A stretch of 64,000 nucleotides of DNA, from contig NZHC01000144.1 in NCBI GenBank assembly GCA_002689655.1, forward strand, positions 5,719-69,718, read 5' to 3'. Each line of letters opens with the position of its first letter. The stretch's first letter is position 1. Shown here one piece after another: positions 29,023-37,398 of this stretch. Source of the stretch: Rhodopirellula sp. (GTDB taxonomy: Bacteria > Planctomycetota > Planctomycetia > Pirellulales > Pirellulaceae). A model generated the notes under the pieces. That model had not been told where the DNA came from. It searched no databases and saw nothing but the letters and a program-made list of their open reading frames with translations. Both the position numbers and the translations under genes were made by a program.

Positions 29023-29846
29023 CAGGGCTTCCGTTGTGCGAACAGCCACTCAAACACATCATCGCGTTTAAATGTCTGGTCCCAACTATTGTGGCCCACC
29101 CCAGGATACTCGGTGTATCGTAATTCGGGTGAATGCCCGACTTCTGTGAGCGCAACCACCATTTCTCTGGCCCGCGAGATTGGAACCACATTATCTTTTT
29201 GCCCATGAAGAGCCCAAATTGGAATCCCGCGATAAGAAGTAGCCCAAGTTGGATCTCCTCCACCGCAAACCTCTAACATGGCGGCGAAACGATGGGGCTT
29301 GCTTGCCGCGGCAAACCAAGCCCCCTGGCCACCCATCGATAGACCTGCAACGTATACTCGGCGTGGATCAACCGGCAATTCATCGATCAGTTTATCGACA
29401 AGTTCCAGCGTTGCCTTCATCGGCTTCGAAGGTGCTGGATCAAACTCACCGCGTCCTGATGGCAAGTCCCAAGCTGACTCGACCCAACGCTGCTCACTTG
29501 GACACTGCGGAAACACCACGAAAGCTGGGAATCGCTTCATGCGTTTCGGGTGGGCGAAGTCCACTGCTGCGTGAACGAGTTGTTTCTGGTTGTCGTTACC
29601 TCGTTCCCCCGCGCCGTGCAAAAAAAGCACGAGCGGGTACTGCTTACCCGCTTCAACGCCGATCGGGGCCAAAAGCCGATAGGGAATCGGTGTCTCCGCC
29701 ACGGCGGAAAAAAGCTCTGCCGAATATTTGTGCAGCACCGAATTTTTTTCCTGAGCCATTGACCAAGGGCCCCGCGAAACGTGCACGACCGACAAAAATG
29801 CCACAATCCCAATAATTAAGCTTGGGTTGAATGAGCGCTCGTGCAT
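29022..29846 (-). CDS. secreted alpha/beta-hydrolase (esterase/phospholipase type)
   Basis: From ATG 29846 the 274-residue protein has a signal peptide or anchor (hydrophobic stretch about residues 9-25). An alpha/beta-hydrolase fold follows: oxyanion-hole segment L-F-L-H-G-A-G-E-R-G near residue 78, nucleophile elbow G-L-S-M-G-G near 170, an acid in H-G-Q-K-D-N-V-V and the catalytic His in G-V-G-H-N-S-W-D. This is the layout of prolyl-oligopeptidase-like and PHB-depolymerase-like carboxylesterases. The substrate is unknown. It starts 10 bp after the Lys-rich gene stop and is coupled to aguA through TGATG. Confidence 0.85.
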   Translation of the reverse strand: MHERSFNPSLIIGIVAFLSVVHVSRGPWSMAQEKNSVLHKYSAELFSAVAETPIPYRLLAPIGVEAGKQYPLVLFLHGAGERGNDNQKQLVHAAVDFAHPKRMKRFPAFVVFPQCPSEQRWVESAWDLPSGRGEFDPAPSKPMKATLELVDKLIDELPVDPRRVYVAGLSMGGQGAWFAAASKPHRFAAMLEVCGGGDPTWATSYRGIPIWALHGQKDNVVPISRAREMVVALTEVGHSPELRYTEYPGVGHNSWDQTFKRDDVFEWLFAQRKP

Positions 29847-29856
29847 CAGAAATATC

Positions 29857-30153
29857 TTATTCGGGTTTGATTTCTTCCTTAACCTTTTGCACAAAGTGAG
29901 GGGATTTCCCGCCTTTGCTGAGCTCAGTGGCTCTCTTCTCGGCCTCTTTCTTTTGGTCGAATTCGAACACGGCTACCCGCTTCAGATTCTGACTAAAGAC
30001 GCCCCAATACAGTCGCAGCCGAACTTCGGCAGCGACCTTCTTTTTCCGCTTGGTAGCCTTTTTAGCGGCTTTTTTCTTCTTTGCGGTAGCCTGTTTTTCT
30101 GCGGCTTCAGCTTCGGCAGCTTTCGCCTTCCGATTGACGACCTTTCGGGCCAT
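29857..30153 (-). CDS. Lys-rich small conserved protein
   Basis: Taking ATG 30153, the protein has 98 residues: an N-terminal half rich in Lys and Ala, highly basic and probably helical, and a C-terminal half (R-L-R-L-Y-W-G-V-F, V-A-V-F-E-F-D-Q-K-K-x-A-E, G-K-S-P-H-F-V-Q-K-V-K) that looks like a small folded domain. The basic arm suggests nucleic acid binding. Similar short proteins occur in other planctomycetes as far as can be recalled; no function is known. The frame is open to 30318, but the upstream part looks non-coding. It heads a three-gene minus-strand unit and is divergent from hpf. Confidence 0.65.
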   Translation of the reverse strand: MARKVVNRKAKAAEAEAAEKQATAKKKKAAKKATKRKKKVAAEVRLRLYWGVFSQNLKRVAVFEFDQKKEAEKRATELSKGGKSPHFVQKVKEEIKPE

Positions 30154-30362
30154 GGAGCAAGCGGGGGTTTGGAGGGGTGGAAAAAACGTTGAAAAACTCG
30201 GTTCAGAGCGTAACATGCCAGCGAGCTCTCTGTCAGGGGGAGTGAGGGCAGCATTCTGACGGCATAAGAAAAAAGGATCGCTATTCGCCGACGACGAAGT
30301 TGCGTATGCTGTCTGCACCGGAATCTTCCGTCATCAGCGTCGTACAAATCGACGTCGAACCA

Positions 30363-30368
30363 TATAAT
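30363..30368 (+). promoter_or_regulatory. possible -10 element for hpf
   Basis: TATAAT occurs 75 bp before the hpf start, in the divergent region between hpf and the Lys-rich gene. No acceptable -35 hexamer lies at 16-18 bp, so the assignment is weak. Confidence 0.3.
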
Positions 30369-30442
30369 TGAAGGTTAGAAGTTTCCTATTCAGCAGTCGT
30401 CCCATTGATTGGGCGTCCAATTCAACGGAGGAGAATCAGAAG

Positions 30443-30784
30443 ATGCAGGTCAATGTTTCAGCTAGGCACGGTAGTTTGCAGCCAGGGGACCAAGAGCTGC
30501 TTGTCGAGAAAACAGAAAAACTCCGGCGGCTGTACGATCGCATCAATGCAATCGAGGTGACTGTTGATCTGAAGCAGTTGGATAACCCTTCAGTTGAGAT
30601 TCAGGTTTCGGCTGAGCACGCCGATGATTGTGTAGCAACAGCCGACGCAAGCACCGTAATTGCGGCGCTCGACACTGCCATTCCGAAAGTAGAACAGCAA
30701 CTTCGAAGACTGAAAGAGAAAAAAACCGGCCATCGAGCAACAGCTCACAAACATATTGATCCATCGGCCGCGGAAGACGAGTAA
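30443..30784 (+). CDS. hpf: ribosome hibernation-promoting factor, short form
   Basis: The 113-residue protein belongs to the HPF/RaiA family, which binds the 30S decoding region and stabilises idle ribosomes. It begins M-Q-V-N-V-S-A-R-H-G and shows the beta-alpha-beta layout with K-L-x-R-L-Y-D-R-I, V-x-V-D, V-E-I-Q-V-S-A-E-H and A-A-L-D-x-A-I-x-K-V-E-x-Q-L-R-R-L-K-E-K. It lacks the long-form C-terminal dimerisation domain. ATG 30443 has GGAGGAG upstream; the frame opens at 30368 but the extra residues look non-coding. Position ahead of EIIA, HPr and EI mirrors the hpf-ptsN clusters of proteobacteria. Confidence 0.9.
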   Translation: MQVNVSARHGSLQPGDQELLVEKTEKLRRLYDRINAIEVTVDLKQLDNPSVEIQVSAEHADDCVATADASTVIAALDTAIPKVEQQLRRLKEKKTGHRATAHKHIDPSAAEDE

Positions 30785-31020
30785 CGCTGGTGTTGCATGG
30801 CCGTGCAGCACGTTTCCTCTCCTTTTGCGACCTTAACCATTTTCATTGCCGTCAGCTGTCACATCCAAGTCCAGACGCTCTTCTTCAGGACGAACAACCT
30901 TCGCTCTCGCATTATCGAAAGTTGATAGGGTTGCTTCGACAAGATAGGCCGAGCCCCAAAACTTGGCTGACACAGGCGGTTAGCTAACAACGAGATTTCC
31001 AAACAAGGAATCGCACTCAA

Positions 31021-31500
31021 ATGAAGTTTGCAGATTTTATTACCACAAAAGCAATTCGCGCCGAGTTAAAAGCTCAAACCAAAGAAGGTGTGGTCGAAGA
31101 ACTTGTCCAAGCTCTTCTTGACTCGGGCCATGTGGAAGCCGATCAGCGTGAAGACATCGTCGCCTCGATCATGAAGCGAGAAGAACTCGGTAGCACGGGC
31201 ATTGGGCGAGGCGTTGCTGTACCGCACACCAAGCACCCTAGTGTCCAAAAACTTGTCGGAACCGTCGGCGTCAGTGAAGACGGCGTGGATTTTGATTCCC
31301 TCGACGGCGAGCGTGTTCAACTGTTCTTTCTGCTGATCAGCCCACCCGAGCGTCCCGGAGACCACCTTCGCGCGCTCGAAAACATATCCCGACAATTGAG
31401 AGATGAAACGTTTTGCCGCTTCCTGAAGCAAAGCAAAACGCCGGCCGATATCAATCAATTGTTAAAAGAAGCAGACGGCAATCAGTTCGTCTCTGGCTAA
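31021..31500 (+). CDS. ptsN: PTS EIIA domain protein (PtsN-like)
   Basis: The 159-residue protein is a PTS EIIA domain of the fructose/nitrogen class. The phosphorylated His is H69 in G-V-A-V-P-H-T-K-H, preceded by R-E-E-L-G-S-T-G-I-G. F-F-L-L-I-S-P-P and H-L-R-A-L-E-N-I-S-R follow as in PtsN. No EIIB or EIIC gene is present, so it most likely acts as a regulator phosphorylated by the adjacent HPr, as in PTS-Ntr. The HPr gene starts directly after its stop (TAA-ATG), so the pair is coupled. Confidence 0.92.
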   Translation: MKFADFITTKAIRAELKAQTKEGVVEELVQALLDSGHVEADQREDIVASIMKREELGSTGIGRGVAVPHTKHPSVQKLVGTVGVSEDGVDFDSLDGERVQLFFLLISPPERPGDHLRALENISRQLRDETFCRFLKQSKTPADINQLLKEADGNQFVSG

Positions 31501-31815
31501 ATGAATAACAACTTACCCACTCGAACCGTTACCGTCCGTAACCCTCAGGGTCTGCACGCGCGTCCCGCGGATCTACTTGTCCGCATGGCGTCCGCACACC
31601 AATCAAATATCCTGATTGGCAGAGACGGTGAACTTGTCGATTGTAAGAGTATTCTCTCACTTCTTACCTTGGGCGCCGCTCAAGGTACCGTGCTGACCGT
31701 CTCAGCAGACGGTGAAGATGCGGATGAGGCGCTCGCCGCGATCGAAGAACTATTCGAGGCGGGCTTCGATGATACAAATGAATTGCCGGGAACGGAGTCA
31801 ACCCTCGACGGCTGA
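31501..31815 (+). CDS. HPr-family phosphocarrier protein
   Basis: The 104-residue HPr accepts phosphate from EI on H19 in N-P-Q-G-L-H-A-R-P-A and passes it to EIIA. The regulatory serine region is retained as C-K-S-I-L-S-L (S50), so an HPr kinase could act, but none is seen here. A C-terminal acidic extension of about 15 residues exceeds the usual 85-90 residue domain. It follows EIIA without spacing and lies 243 bp before EI. Confidence 0.93.
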   Translation: MNNNLPTRTVTVRNPQGLHARPADLLVRMASAHQSNILIGRDGELVDCKSILSLLTLGAAQGTVLTVSADGEDADEALAAIEELFEAGFDDTNELPGTESTLDG

Positions 31816-32058
31816 CTCGCTGATCTTGGATAGAAGACCGGTCACGCAACCCAAATTGCGTGCGCCGACGAATCGGGTTCGCGCGTGCGAACTCGGTACA
31901 GAACATAAATCACAACTAACGAACAATGACGGACCGCAACCCACGTACTCGCGGCCGCTTACGCGGTCTTGGAGCAACGCCGAGGAACTGACGAGGGAGC
32001 CTATGTCTTCTTCAACCTTGGTGGGTACCTCCCGTGAGATCCGTTCCGTCGCACGACG

Positions 32059-33804
32059 ATGGTCGAACTGCAAGGTATTCCTGTTTCGCCGGGAGTCGCT
32101 ATCGGCCCAGCACTAGTGCTGGATTCCGATGGATATCGTATTTCCCGCACTCTTATCGCCGCTGATAAAGCGGACGAGGAGTATGCGCGTTTACGATCAG
32201 CCATTGATGCAGTTGCGGAGCAAATCGAGGCTAATCGCCTGGAAACGAGCGCCGCAGCAGGCGATGAGACCGGAGACATATTCTCCGCTCAAATGCAGAT
32301 GCTGAATGATCCGCGTTTGAATGGTGAACTGCGACGTCGGATTACAAGTGATTTGCATGCAGCGGATTATGCGGTGAATCGGGTTCTTCGGAATTACGCC
32401 TTAGCTCTCCGACGCCTCGAGAATCCGTTGCTCGCCGAGCGAGCAGAAGATGTGCTTGACATTGAGAAGCAATTGCTGCTGCAACTGGGTGCCTTCGCGG
32501 AACAACCACTCTCGGACTTGACCGAGCCAGTCGTCATTCTGTCGCACAATTTATCTCCAAGCGAGACTGCGAATCTGGACCGCCGTTACGTTCAGGGATT
32601 CTGCACCGAGGTAGGCGGTTCGGGCGGTCACACTGCTATCGTCGCAAAGGGTCTTGAGCTTCCTGCCGTAGTTGGCATTGGCACGTTCCTCGATTCCGTT
32701 GTGAACGGCACACGGGTAATCGTCGATGGAGACCGTGGGAAGATCATCCTGGACCCAGATGAGGATACCCTCGCAAGCTACCAGCAACGCATCGAACAAA
32801 GTCATTCTCTTAGCGCTCGGTTAGCGGAACTACGTGACCTTCCTGCTGAGACTGCCGACGGCACCCGCATTCGACTTAGCGCGAACATCGAGTTTCCTCA
32901 CGAGACGGGATCCTGCCTCGAACGTGGAGCAGACGGAATAGGACTTTATCGAACCGAGTTCCTGTATCTGGCCAGCTCGGAAGAACCAAGCGAAGAAGAT
33001 CACTACGAAGCCTATAGTCAGGTGGTGAGTGAGATGAATGGGCGGCCTGTGGTTATTCGCACACTGGATCTCGGTGCCGACAAAATGGGGCATCGCCCGT
33101 TAGCGGAGCAAGAATACAACCCGTTCCTTGGGCTTCGAAGCATTCGGCTATCTCTCCGGAACCTTGATCTGTTTCGACCTCAATTGCGTGCAATCTTGCG
33201 AGCCGCCACCCATGGCGATATCCGTGTCATGTTCCCGTTAATCACAACCATCGGCGAGTTGCGGCAAGCAAGAATGCTTCTAACCGTGGTCGCAAGAGAC
33301 CTCAAGGATGAGGGCATCCCCCACCGCGCGGACATTCCAGTGGGCATGATGGTTGAGGTCCCAGCCGCCGTGGTGATGCTGGAGCACTTCGTCCAGGAGG
33401 TTGACTTCCTGAGCATTGGGACGAACGACCTTGCCCAGTACACACTCGCGGTCGACCGAAGTAATGAATACGTCGCTGATCTTTATCAATCCAGTGATCC
33501 GGCAGTGCTCCGATTAATCCAAAAATGTGTCGAAGTTGCAGATGATTGGGGACGGCCCCTCGCCGTCTGCGGAGAGATGAGCAGCATTCCTGGGCGAGCC
33601 TTGCTTCTTGTGGGGCTCGGAGTGAGGAATCTCAGCGTTCCTCCGCTTGCCCTCTCACGCATCAAAAAGGCAATCAGAAGCGTTTCCATCAACCAGTGCA
33701 AGGACATCGCGGAACGTGTCATGACCCTTGATTCGGCGAAAGATGTGGATGTGTATCTACTCGACCGCCTCGGCGTGCTGGTACCGGAACTTGTAGTAAC
33801 CTGA
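32059..33804 (+). CDS. ptsI: PEP-protein phosphotransferase (PTS enzyme I)
   Basis: The 581-residue enzyme I transfers phosphate from PEP to HPr. It opens with G-I-P-V-S-P-G-V-A-I-G-P. The phospho-His is H191 in G-G-S-G-G-H-T-A-I-V-A-K; the usual context is G-G-x-T-S-H, so two neighbours are Gly. The PEP-binding barrel is intact: G-I-G-L-Y-R-T-E-F-L, R-T-L-D-L-G-A-D-K, N-P-F-L-G-L-R-S-I-R, M-V-E-V-P-A, S-I-G-T-N-D-L-A-Q-Y and the catalytic Cys in C-G-E-M-S-S. No GAF domain is attached, unlike PtsP. With HPr and EIIA it forms a complete phosphorelay without a sugar transporter. Confidence 0.93.
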   Translation: MVELQGIPVSPGVAIGPALVLDSDGYRISRTLIAADKADEEYARLRSAIDAVAEQIEANRLETSAAAGDETGDIFSAQMQMLNDPRLNGELRRRITSDLHAADYAVNRVLRNYALALRRLENPLLAERAEDVLDIEKQLLLQLGAFAEQPLSDLTEPVVILSHNLSPSETANLDRRYVQGFCTEVGGSGGHTAIVAKGLELPAVVGIGTFLDSVVNGTRVIVDGDRGKIILDPDEDTLASYQQRIEQSHSLSARLAELRDLPAETADGTRIRLSANIEFPHETGSCLERGADGIGLYRTEFLYLASSEEPSEEDHYEAYSQVVSEMNGRPVVIRTLDLGADKMGHRPLAEQEYNPFLGLRSIRLSLRNLDLFRPQLRAILRAATHGDIRVMFPLITTIGELRQARMLLTVVARDLKDEGIPHRADIPVGMMVEVPAAVVMLEHFVQEVDFLSIGTNDLAQYTLAVDRSNEYVADLYQSSDPAVLRLIQKCVEVADDWGRPLAVCGEMSSIPGRALLLVGLGVRNLSVPPLALSRIKKAIRSVSINQCKDIAERVMTLDSAKDVDVYLLDRLGVLVPELVVT

Positions 33805-33839
33805 AAAACAATTACCCCGATTCCCCTCATTGAACAACC

Positions 33840-34652
33840 GTGACAGATCCTGACCCAACCGCTCGAGAGTCCGATAGCTTGCCGCAGAATGGCGATGTGT
33901 CAGGACCGGACCAAGCGACCGCGCCTCTTTTGCGGATCCGTTATCGGGTGCGATTCGGGAAAACGGACCTTTTGCGATGGATCAGTCACCGAGACTTGGC
34001 ACGACTCTGGGAGCGTTTATTGCGACGAGCCGGTCTGGTGCTTTCAATGACCGAAGGATTTCATCCCAAGCCCAGAGTCGGCTTCCCATCTGCTTTGGCA
34101 CTCGGCGTTGAAAGCCTGGATGAAGTGGTTGAGATCGAGCTCGCCGAAGAGCTCTCCGCCCAAACGCTATTGGAACGGTTAGAAGCTGATCAGCAGCCAG
34201 GACTCAACATCAAGAGTGTAACCCGGTTGCCCGAGGGAATGAGCAAAGCTCAACTCAACGCAAGTGATTACACCTTCTCGGTCGTGGAAGACGCTCAGAA
34301 ATCGCAAATTGACGCGGCGATTGCGAAGCTGTTGTCACAAGATTCTGTTTCTGTAGAACGCAAAAAGAAGACGCTGACCGTCAAGGTCGCAGAGCAAATA
34401 ACGAAACTCGAACTAAATGGCGACGTTATCAACCTTCGCCTGGCAGCGAGCCAGGCAGCCTCACTCCGCCCCGGCGATGTCCTTGACTTGCTTGGCTTCG
34501 GTGATTGGGTGGATCGCGGAACTCTGATCCGCCGCATCTCCGTAGAGCTGAAACAAGAGCACGAAGGATCCGCCCCCAGTGATCTAGCTCAGTCTCAGAA
34601 TTGGCAGACCCAAATCAATTCATTCATCAGCCACAGCGGGGAGCAGACATGA
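33840..34652 (+). CDS. TIGR03936/DUF2344 radical-SAM-associated protein
   Basis: The 270-residue protein matches the DUF2344 family that elsewhere is fused to, or neighbours, a radical SAM protein. Diagnostic segments are R-I-R-Y-R-V-R-F-x-K, L-R-W-I-S-H-R-D-L near residue 45, E-G-F-H-P-K-P-R and F-P-S-A-L-A-L-G-V-E-S. It starts at GTG 33840, with about 30 non-conserved residues before the domain. Position next to RNase E/G is a recurrent arrangement in bacteria and suggests an RNA- or translation-related role, which remains unproven. The usual radical SAM partner is not in the window. Confidence 0.85.
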   Translation: MTDPDPTARESDSLPQNGDVSGPDQATAPLLRIRYRVRFGKTDLLRWISHRDLARLWERLLRRAGLVLSMTEGFHPKPRVGFPSALALGVESLDEVVEIELAEELSAQTLLERLEADQQPGLNIKSVTRLPEGMSKAQLNASDYTFSVVEDAQKSQIDAAIAKLLSQDSVSVERKKKTLTVKVAEQITKLELNGDVINLRLAASQAASLRPGDVLDLLGFGDWVDRGTLIRRISVELKQEHEGSAPSDLAQSQNWQTQINSFISHSGEQT

Positions 34653-34766
34653 AACACGCTCCCTTAGCCTCAATGGCTATTCACAAAACATTACCACCGT
34701 CGGCGTCCATGCCGGAATCTTTTGGTTTCGCATTAAGCCGGCCCAACACCCCTGAGGTGCTTGTCG

Positions 34767-36380
34767 ATGAAAAAAGAAATGTTAATCAACGTGTTGCAAC
34801 CGGAAGAATGTCGGATTGCAGTCCTGGAGAACAATCGCCTTGAAGAGCTCTACATGGAGCGGAAGAGTGTGGAGGCGTTCGCAGGAAATATCTATCGCGG
34901 CAAGATCGTAAATCTCGAACCAAGTATTCAGGCTGCGTTTGTCGATTTTGGTGTCGGACGGAATGGATTTTTGCACATTAGTGATGTTGAACCCCAATAT
35001 TTCAGACAGGGTGGCTACGATCCGGCAGAGATAATGCGCGAGTCAGATGAGCTTGCAGAAGCCGCGGCAAAACGTGCGAGAGAATCAGGACGCGGCAGCA
35101 AGCACGCCTACAAGGGTGGAAGGCCGCGTGTGAAGCCGCCGATTCAAGAGATCTTCCGTCGGGGTGATGAAGTTCTTGTTCAGGTGATCAAAGAAGGCAT
35201 CGGCACCAAAGGACCCACACTTAGTACGTATATCTCGATCCCGGGAAGGTATTTGGTTTTGATGCCATCACTGGCACGCGTTGGAGTCAGTCGAAAAATC
35301 GAGGATGAGGACGACCGCAAGCGACTCAAGCGATGCCTGCTCTCACTCAATCCCCCAAAAGGACTCGGTTTCATCGTTCGAACTGCGGGCGCGGGCCGGA
35401 AAGAGAAAGAGCTTTCACGCGATCTGGAGTACCTGCTTCGATTGTGGAAAGCGATCGCCCGTCGTGTAAAAACAACCAAGGAACCGGGCGTGATCTATGA
35501 GGAAAGCGATCTTATTATTCGCACGATTCGCGATATTTACAGCGACGACATCGATCAAATCTTAGTAGATGAACCCGAATCCTACGAGAAAGCGCGCGAC
35601 TTCTTGAAAATGGTCATGCCGCGCGTCGTCGATCGATTGAAGTTATACGACGGCGATTTACCCCTATTCCACAAATATAAATTGGAACAGGAAATCATCA
35701 ACCTTAATACACGGCAGGTTCAGCTCCGCGATGGCGGCTCAATCGTCATCGATCCAACAGAAGCACTCGTTGCGATCGATGTCAATAGCGGCAGTTTCCG
35801 TGGGAATGATTCGGCGGAGGAGAACGCCTTCCGTCTGAACGTTGCTGCAGCTAAGGAGATTGCACGCCAACTCAGGCTGCGGGACCTGGGTGGAGTGATT
35901 GTGAACGATTTCATTGACATGAGAAAAGAAAGTCACCGGCGAAAGGTCGAACGCACTCTTCGTGACGCAATGGCAAATGACAGGGCGCGGACGAAAATCT
36001 TGCGGACCAGCCCGTTTGGTTTAATCGAGATGACTCGACAACGAATCCGTCCGAGCCTGAAGCGAAGTATCTACAAAGATTGCCCCTGCTGCAAAGCTGG
36101 TTGTGGTTTGGTCAAGACGCCGGAAAGCATGTCAATTGAAGTGATCAGGACCCTCGCCCTAGCTGTTACGAAGAAGCGCGTAATCCGTGTGACCGTTCGA
36201 GTCAATGATCAAGTCGCGGCGCATCTAAATAACAAAAAACGCCGCGAGGTCATGGAGATGGAGGATGCGGGCAGGATGACCGTGCAAATTCTCGGTAGCG
36301 AGGGGTTGTATCCCGAGCACTTGGAAATGGATTGCCGCGATGATAGCGGCGAACGTGTGGAAATCGACTCCAGCAACTAA
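34767..36380 (+). CDS. rng: ribonuclease E/G
   Basis: The 537-residue endoribonuclease acts in RNA processing and decay. An S1-like RNA-binding domain spans about residues 35-125 (G-N-I-Y-R-G-K-I, A-A-F-V-D-F-G, G-F-L-H-I-S-D). It is interrupted by a charged Lys/Arg-rich insert near 85-115. The catalytic DNase-I-like part keeps G-x-I-V-R-T-A, V-A-I-D-V-N-S-G-S-F near residue 335 with the metal-binding Asp, and the zinc link C-P-C-C near residue 435. No long C-terminal scaffold is present, so it resembles RNase G. ATG 34767 has GAGGTG upstream. Confidence 0.93.
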   Translation: MKKEMLINVLQPEECRIAVLENNRLEELYMERKSVEAFAGNIYRGKIVNLEPSIQAAFVDFGVGRNGFLHISDVEPQYFRQGGYDPAEIMRESDELAEAAAKRARESGRGSKHAYKGGRPRVKPPIQEIFRRGDEVLVQVIKEGIGTKGPTLSTYISIPGRYLVLMPSLARVGVSRKIEDEDDRKRLKRCLLSLNPPKGLGFIVRTAGAGRKEKELSRDLEYLLRLWKAIARRVKTTKEPGVIYEESDLIIRTIRDIYSDDIDQILVDEPESYEKARDFLKMVMPRVVDRLKLYDGDLPLFHKYKLEQEIINLNTRQVQLRDGGSIVIDPTEALVAIDVNSGSFRGNDSAEENAFRLNVAAAKEIARQLRLRDLGGVIVNDFIDMRKESHRRKVERTLRDAMANDRARTKILRTSPFGLIEMTRQRIRPSLKRSIYKDCPCCKAGCGLVKTPESMSIEVIRTLALAVTKKRVIRVTVRVNDQVAAHLNNKKRREVMEMEDAGRMTVQILGSEGLYPEHLEMDCRDDSGERVEIDSSN

Positions 36381-36396
36381 CCTACGCCGGGACGAT

Positions 36397-36430
36397 GGCG
36401 GTCACCGGTAACTATTCTGTCGGTGCCGCC
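36397..36430 (+). other. strong hairpin between rng and pdxJ
   Basis: GGCGG-T-CACCG at 36397-36407 pairs with CGGTGCCGCC at 36421-36430, ten base pairs with one bulged T and a 13-nt loop. No T-run follows, so it is not a classical terminator; it may stabilise the rng 3' end or shape the pdxJ leader. Confidence 0.5.
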
Positions 36431-36477
36431 CAAGATTACAGTTGAACGTCGATACGCTAGCTTAAAGGGCAAACCTT

Positions 36478-37200
36478 GTGATTGAACTTGGTATCAACAT
36501 CGATCATGTCGCCACGGTGAGGCAGGCGAGGAGAACCGTTGAGCCTGATCCCGTGGTTGCTGCTGCCTTGGCTGAACAAGGCGGCGCCGATGGAATTACT
36601 TTCCACCTCAGGGAGGATCGAAGGCATATTCAAGACCGGGATGTCGAACTGCTGATGCGCACTGTCACCATTAAAACCAATATGGAGTTTGGTTGTGCAG
36701 ATGAGATCGTTGACATCGCATGCAAGGCTAAACCCACATGGGGACTGCTTGTGCCAGAAAATCGAGCGGAGGTCACAACCGAAGGAGGCCTGGACGTTGT
36801 ATCTGATAAGGGAAGAATTGCTGCGGCTATCAAGAAGTTAAAAGACCACGGCATTTTGGTCAGCCTATTCATCGATCCCGATGTGGAACAGGTTGAGGCT
36901 GCCGGAAACCTTGGCGCTGACGCGGTCGAGTTACACACCGGGCCCTATGCGCTCGCAACCAATCAAACGCTGCCAAAGGAGCTGTCGAGGCTCTCAGAGG
37001 CTGGGAAAGTGACGTCAGCACTCAGCATGCGTCTGCATGCTGGCCACGGTCTGAATTACAGCAATGTTCGATCAGTAGCGGGAATTCCCAATATGATCGA
37101 ATTGAACATCGGTCACTCTGTGGTCAGCAGGGCATTGATGGTCGGGATGCGGGACGCCGTTGCCGAAATGCGTCGTATTCTTGATGTGTGCCGACCCTGA
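36478..37200 (+). CDS. pdxJ: pyridoxine 5'-phosphate synthase
   Basis: PdxJ condenses 3-amino-2-oxopropyl phosphate with deoxyxylulose 5-phosphate to form pyridoxine 5'-phosphate. The 240-residue TIM barrel begins L-G-I-N-I-D-H-V-A-T-V-R-Q-A-R and keeps E-x-G-G-A-D-G-I-T-x-H-L-R-E-D-R-R-H-I, C-K-A-K-P, V-P-E, S-L-F-I-D-P, V-E-L-H-T-G-x-Y-A, H-A-G-H-G-L and I-E-L-N-I-G-H, with all active-site His and Glu residues present. It starts at GTG 36478 with A-A-A-G-G upstream. Confidence 0.96.
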   Translation: MIELGINIDHVATVRQARRTVEPDPVVAAALAEQGGADGITFHLREDRRHIQDRDVELLMRTVTIKTNMEFGCADEIVDIACKAKPTWGLLVPENRAEVTTEGGLDVVSDKGRIAAAIKKLKDHGILVSLFIDPDVEQVEAAGNLGADAVELHTGPYALATNQTLPKELSRLSEAGKVTSALSMRLHAGHGLNYSNVRSVAGIPNMIELNIGHSVVSRALMVGMRDAVAEMRRILDVCRP

Positions 37201-37331
37201 ACTCCAAGAATGAGCAGTACCACACCACAAGTCTGGGCTCTCTCACCTTTTGACGCGGTCCGCAGCTTGCACAGGCAACCACCTGCTTGACGCAGCCGCC
37301 ACCTCAAAGTCTGTTTGTATTTCCGCGGTTT

Positions 37332-37361
37332 TTGAGATCTTTGCGGATACTCGGGTATAAT
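37332..37361 (+). promoter_or_regulatory. sigma70-like promoter
   Basis: TTGAGA at 37332-37337 and TATAAT at 37356-37361 are separated by 18 bp, 38 bp before the ATG of the CXXCH protein. This is the best consensus promoter seen in the window. Confidence 0.7.
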
Positions 37362-37398
37362 TTGTTAAAAGCATTTTTTGTCGCTTGGAAGTCGCTCC

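Noticed and set aside
31712-32116. 134-codon plus frame between HPr and EI
   Set aside because: It overlaps both genes in another frame, is Arg/Ser-rich without motifs, and looks like an alternate-frame reading.
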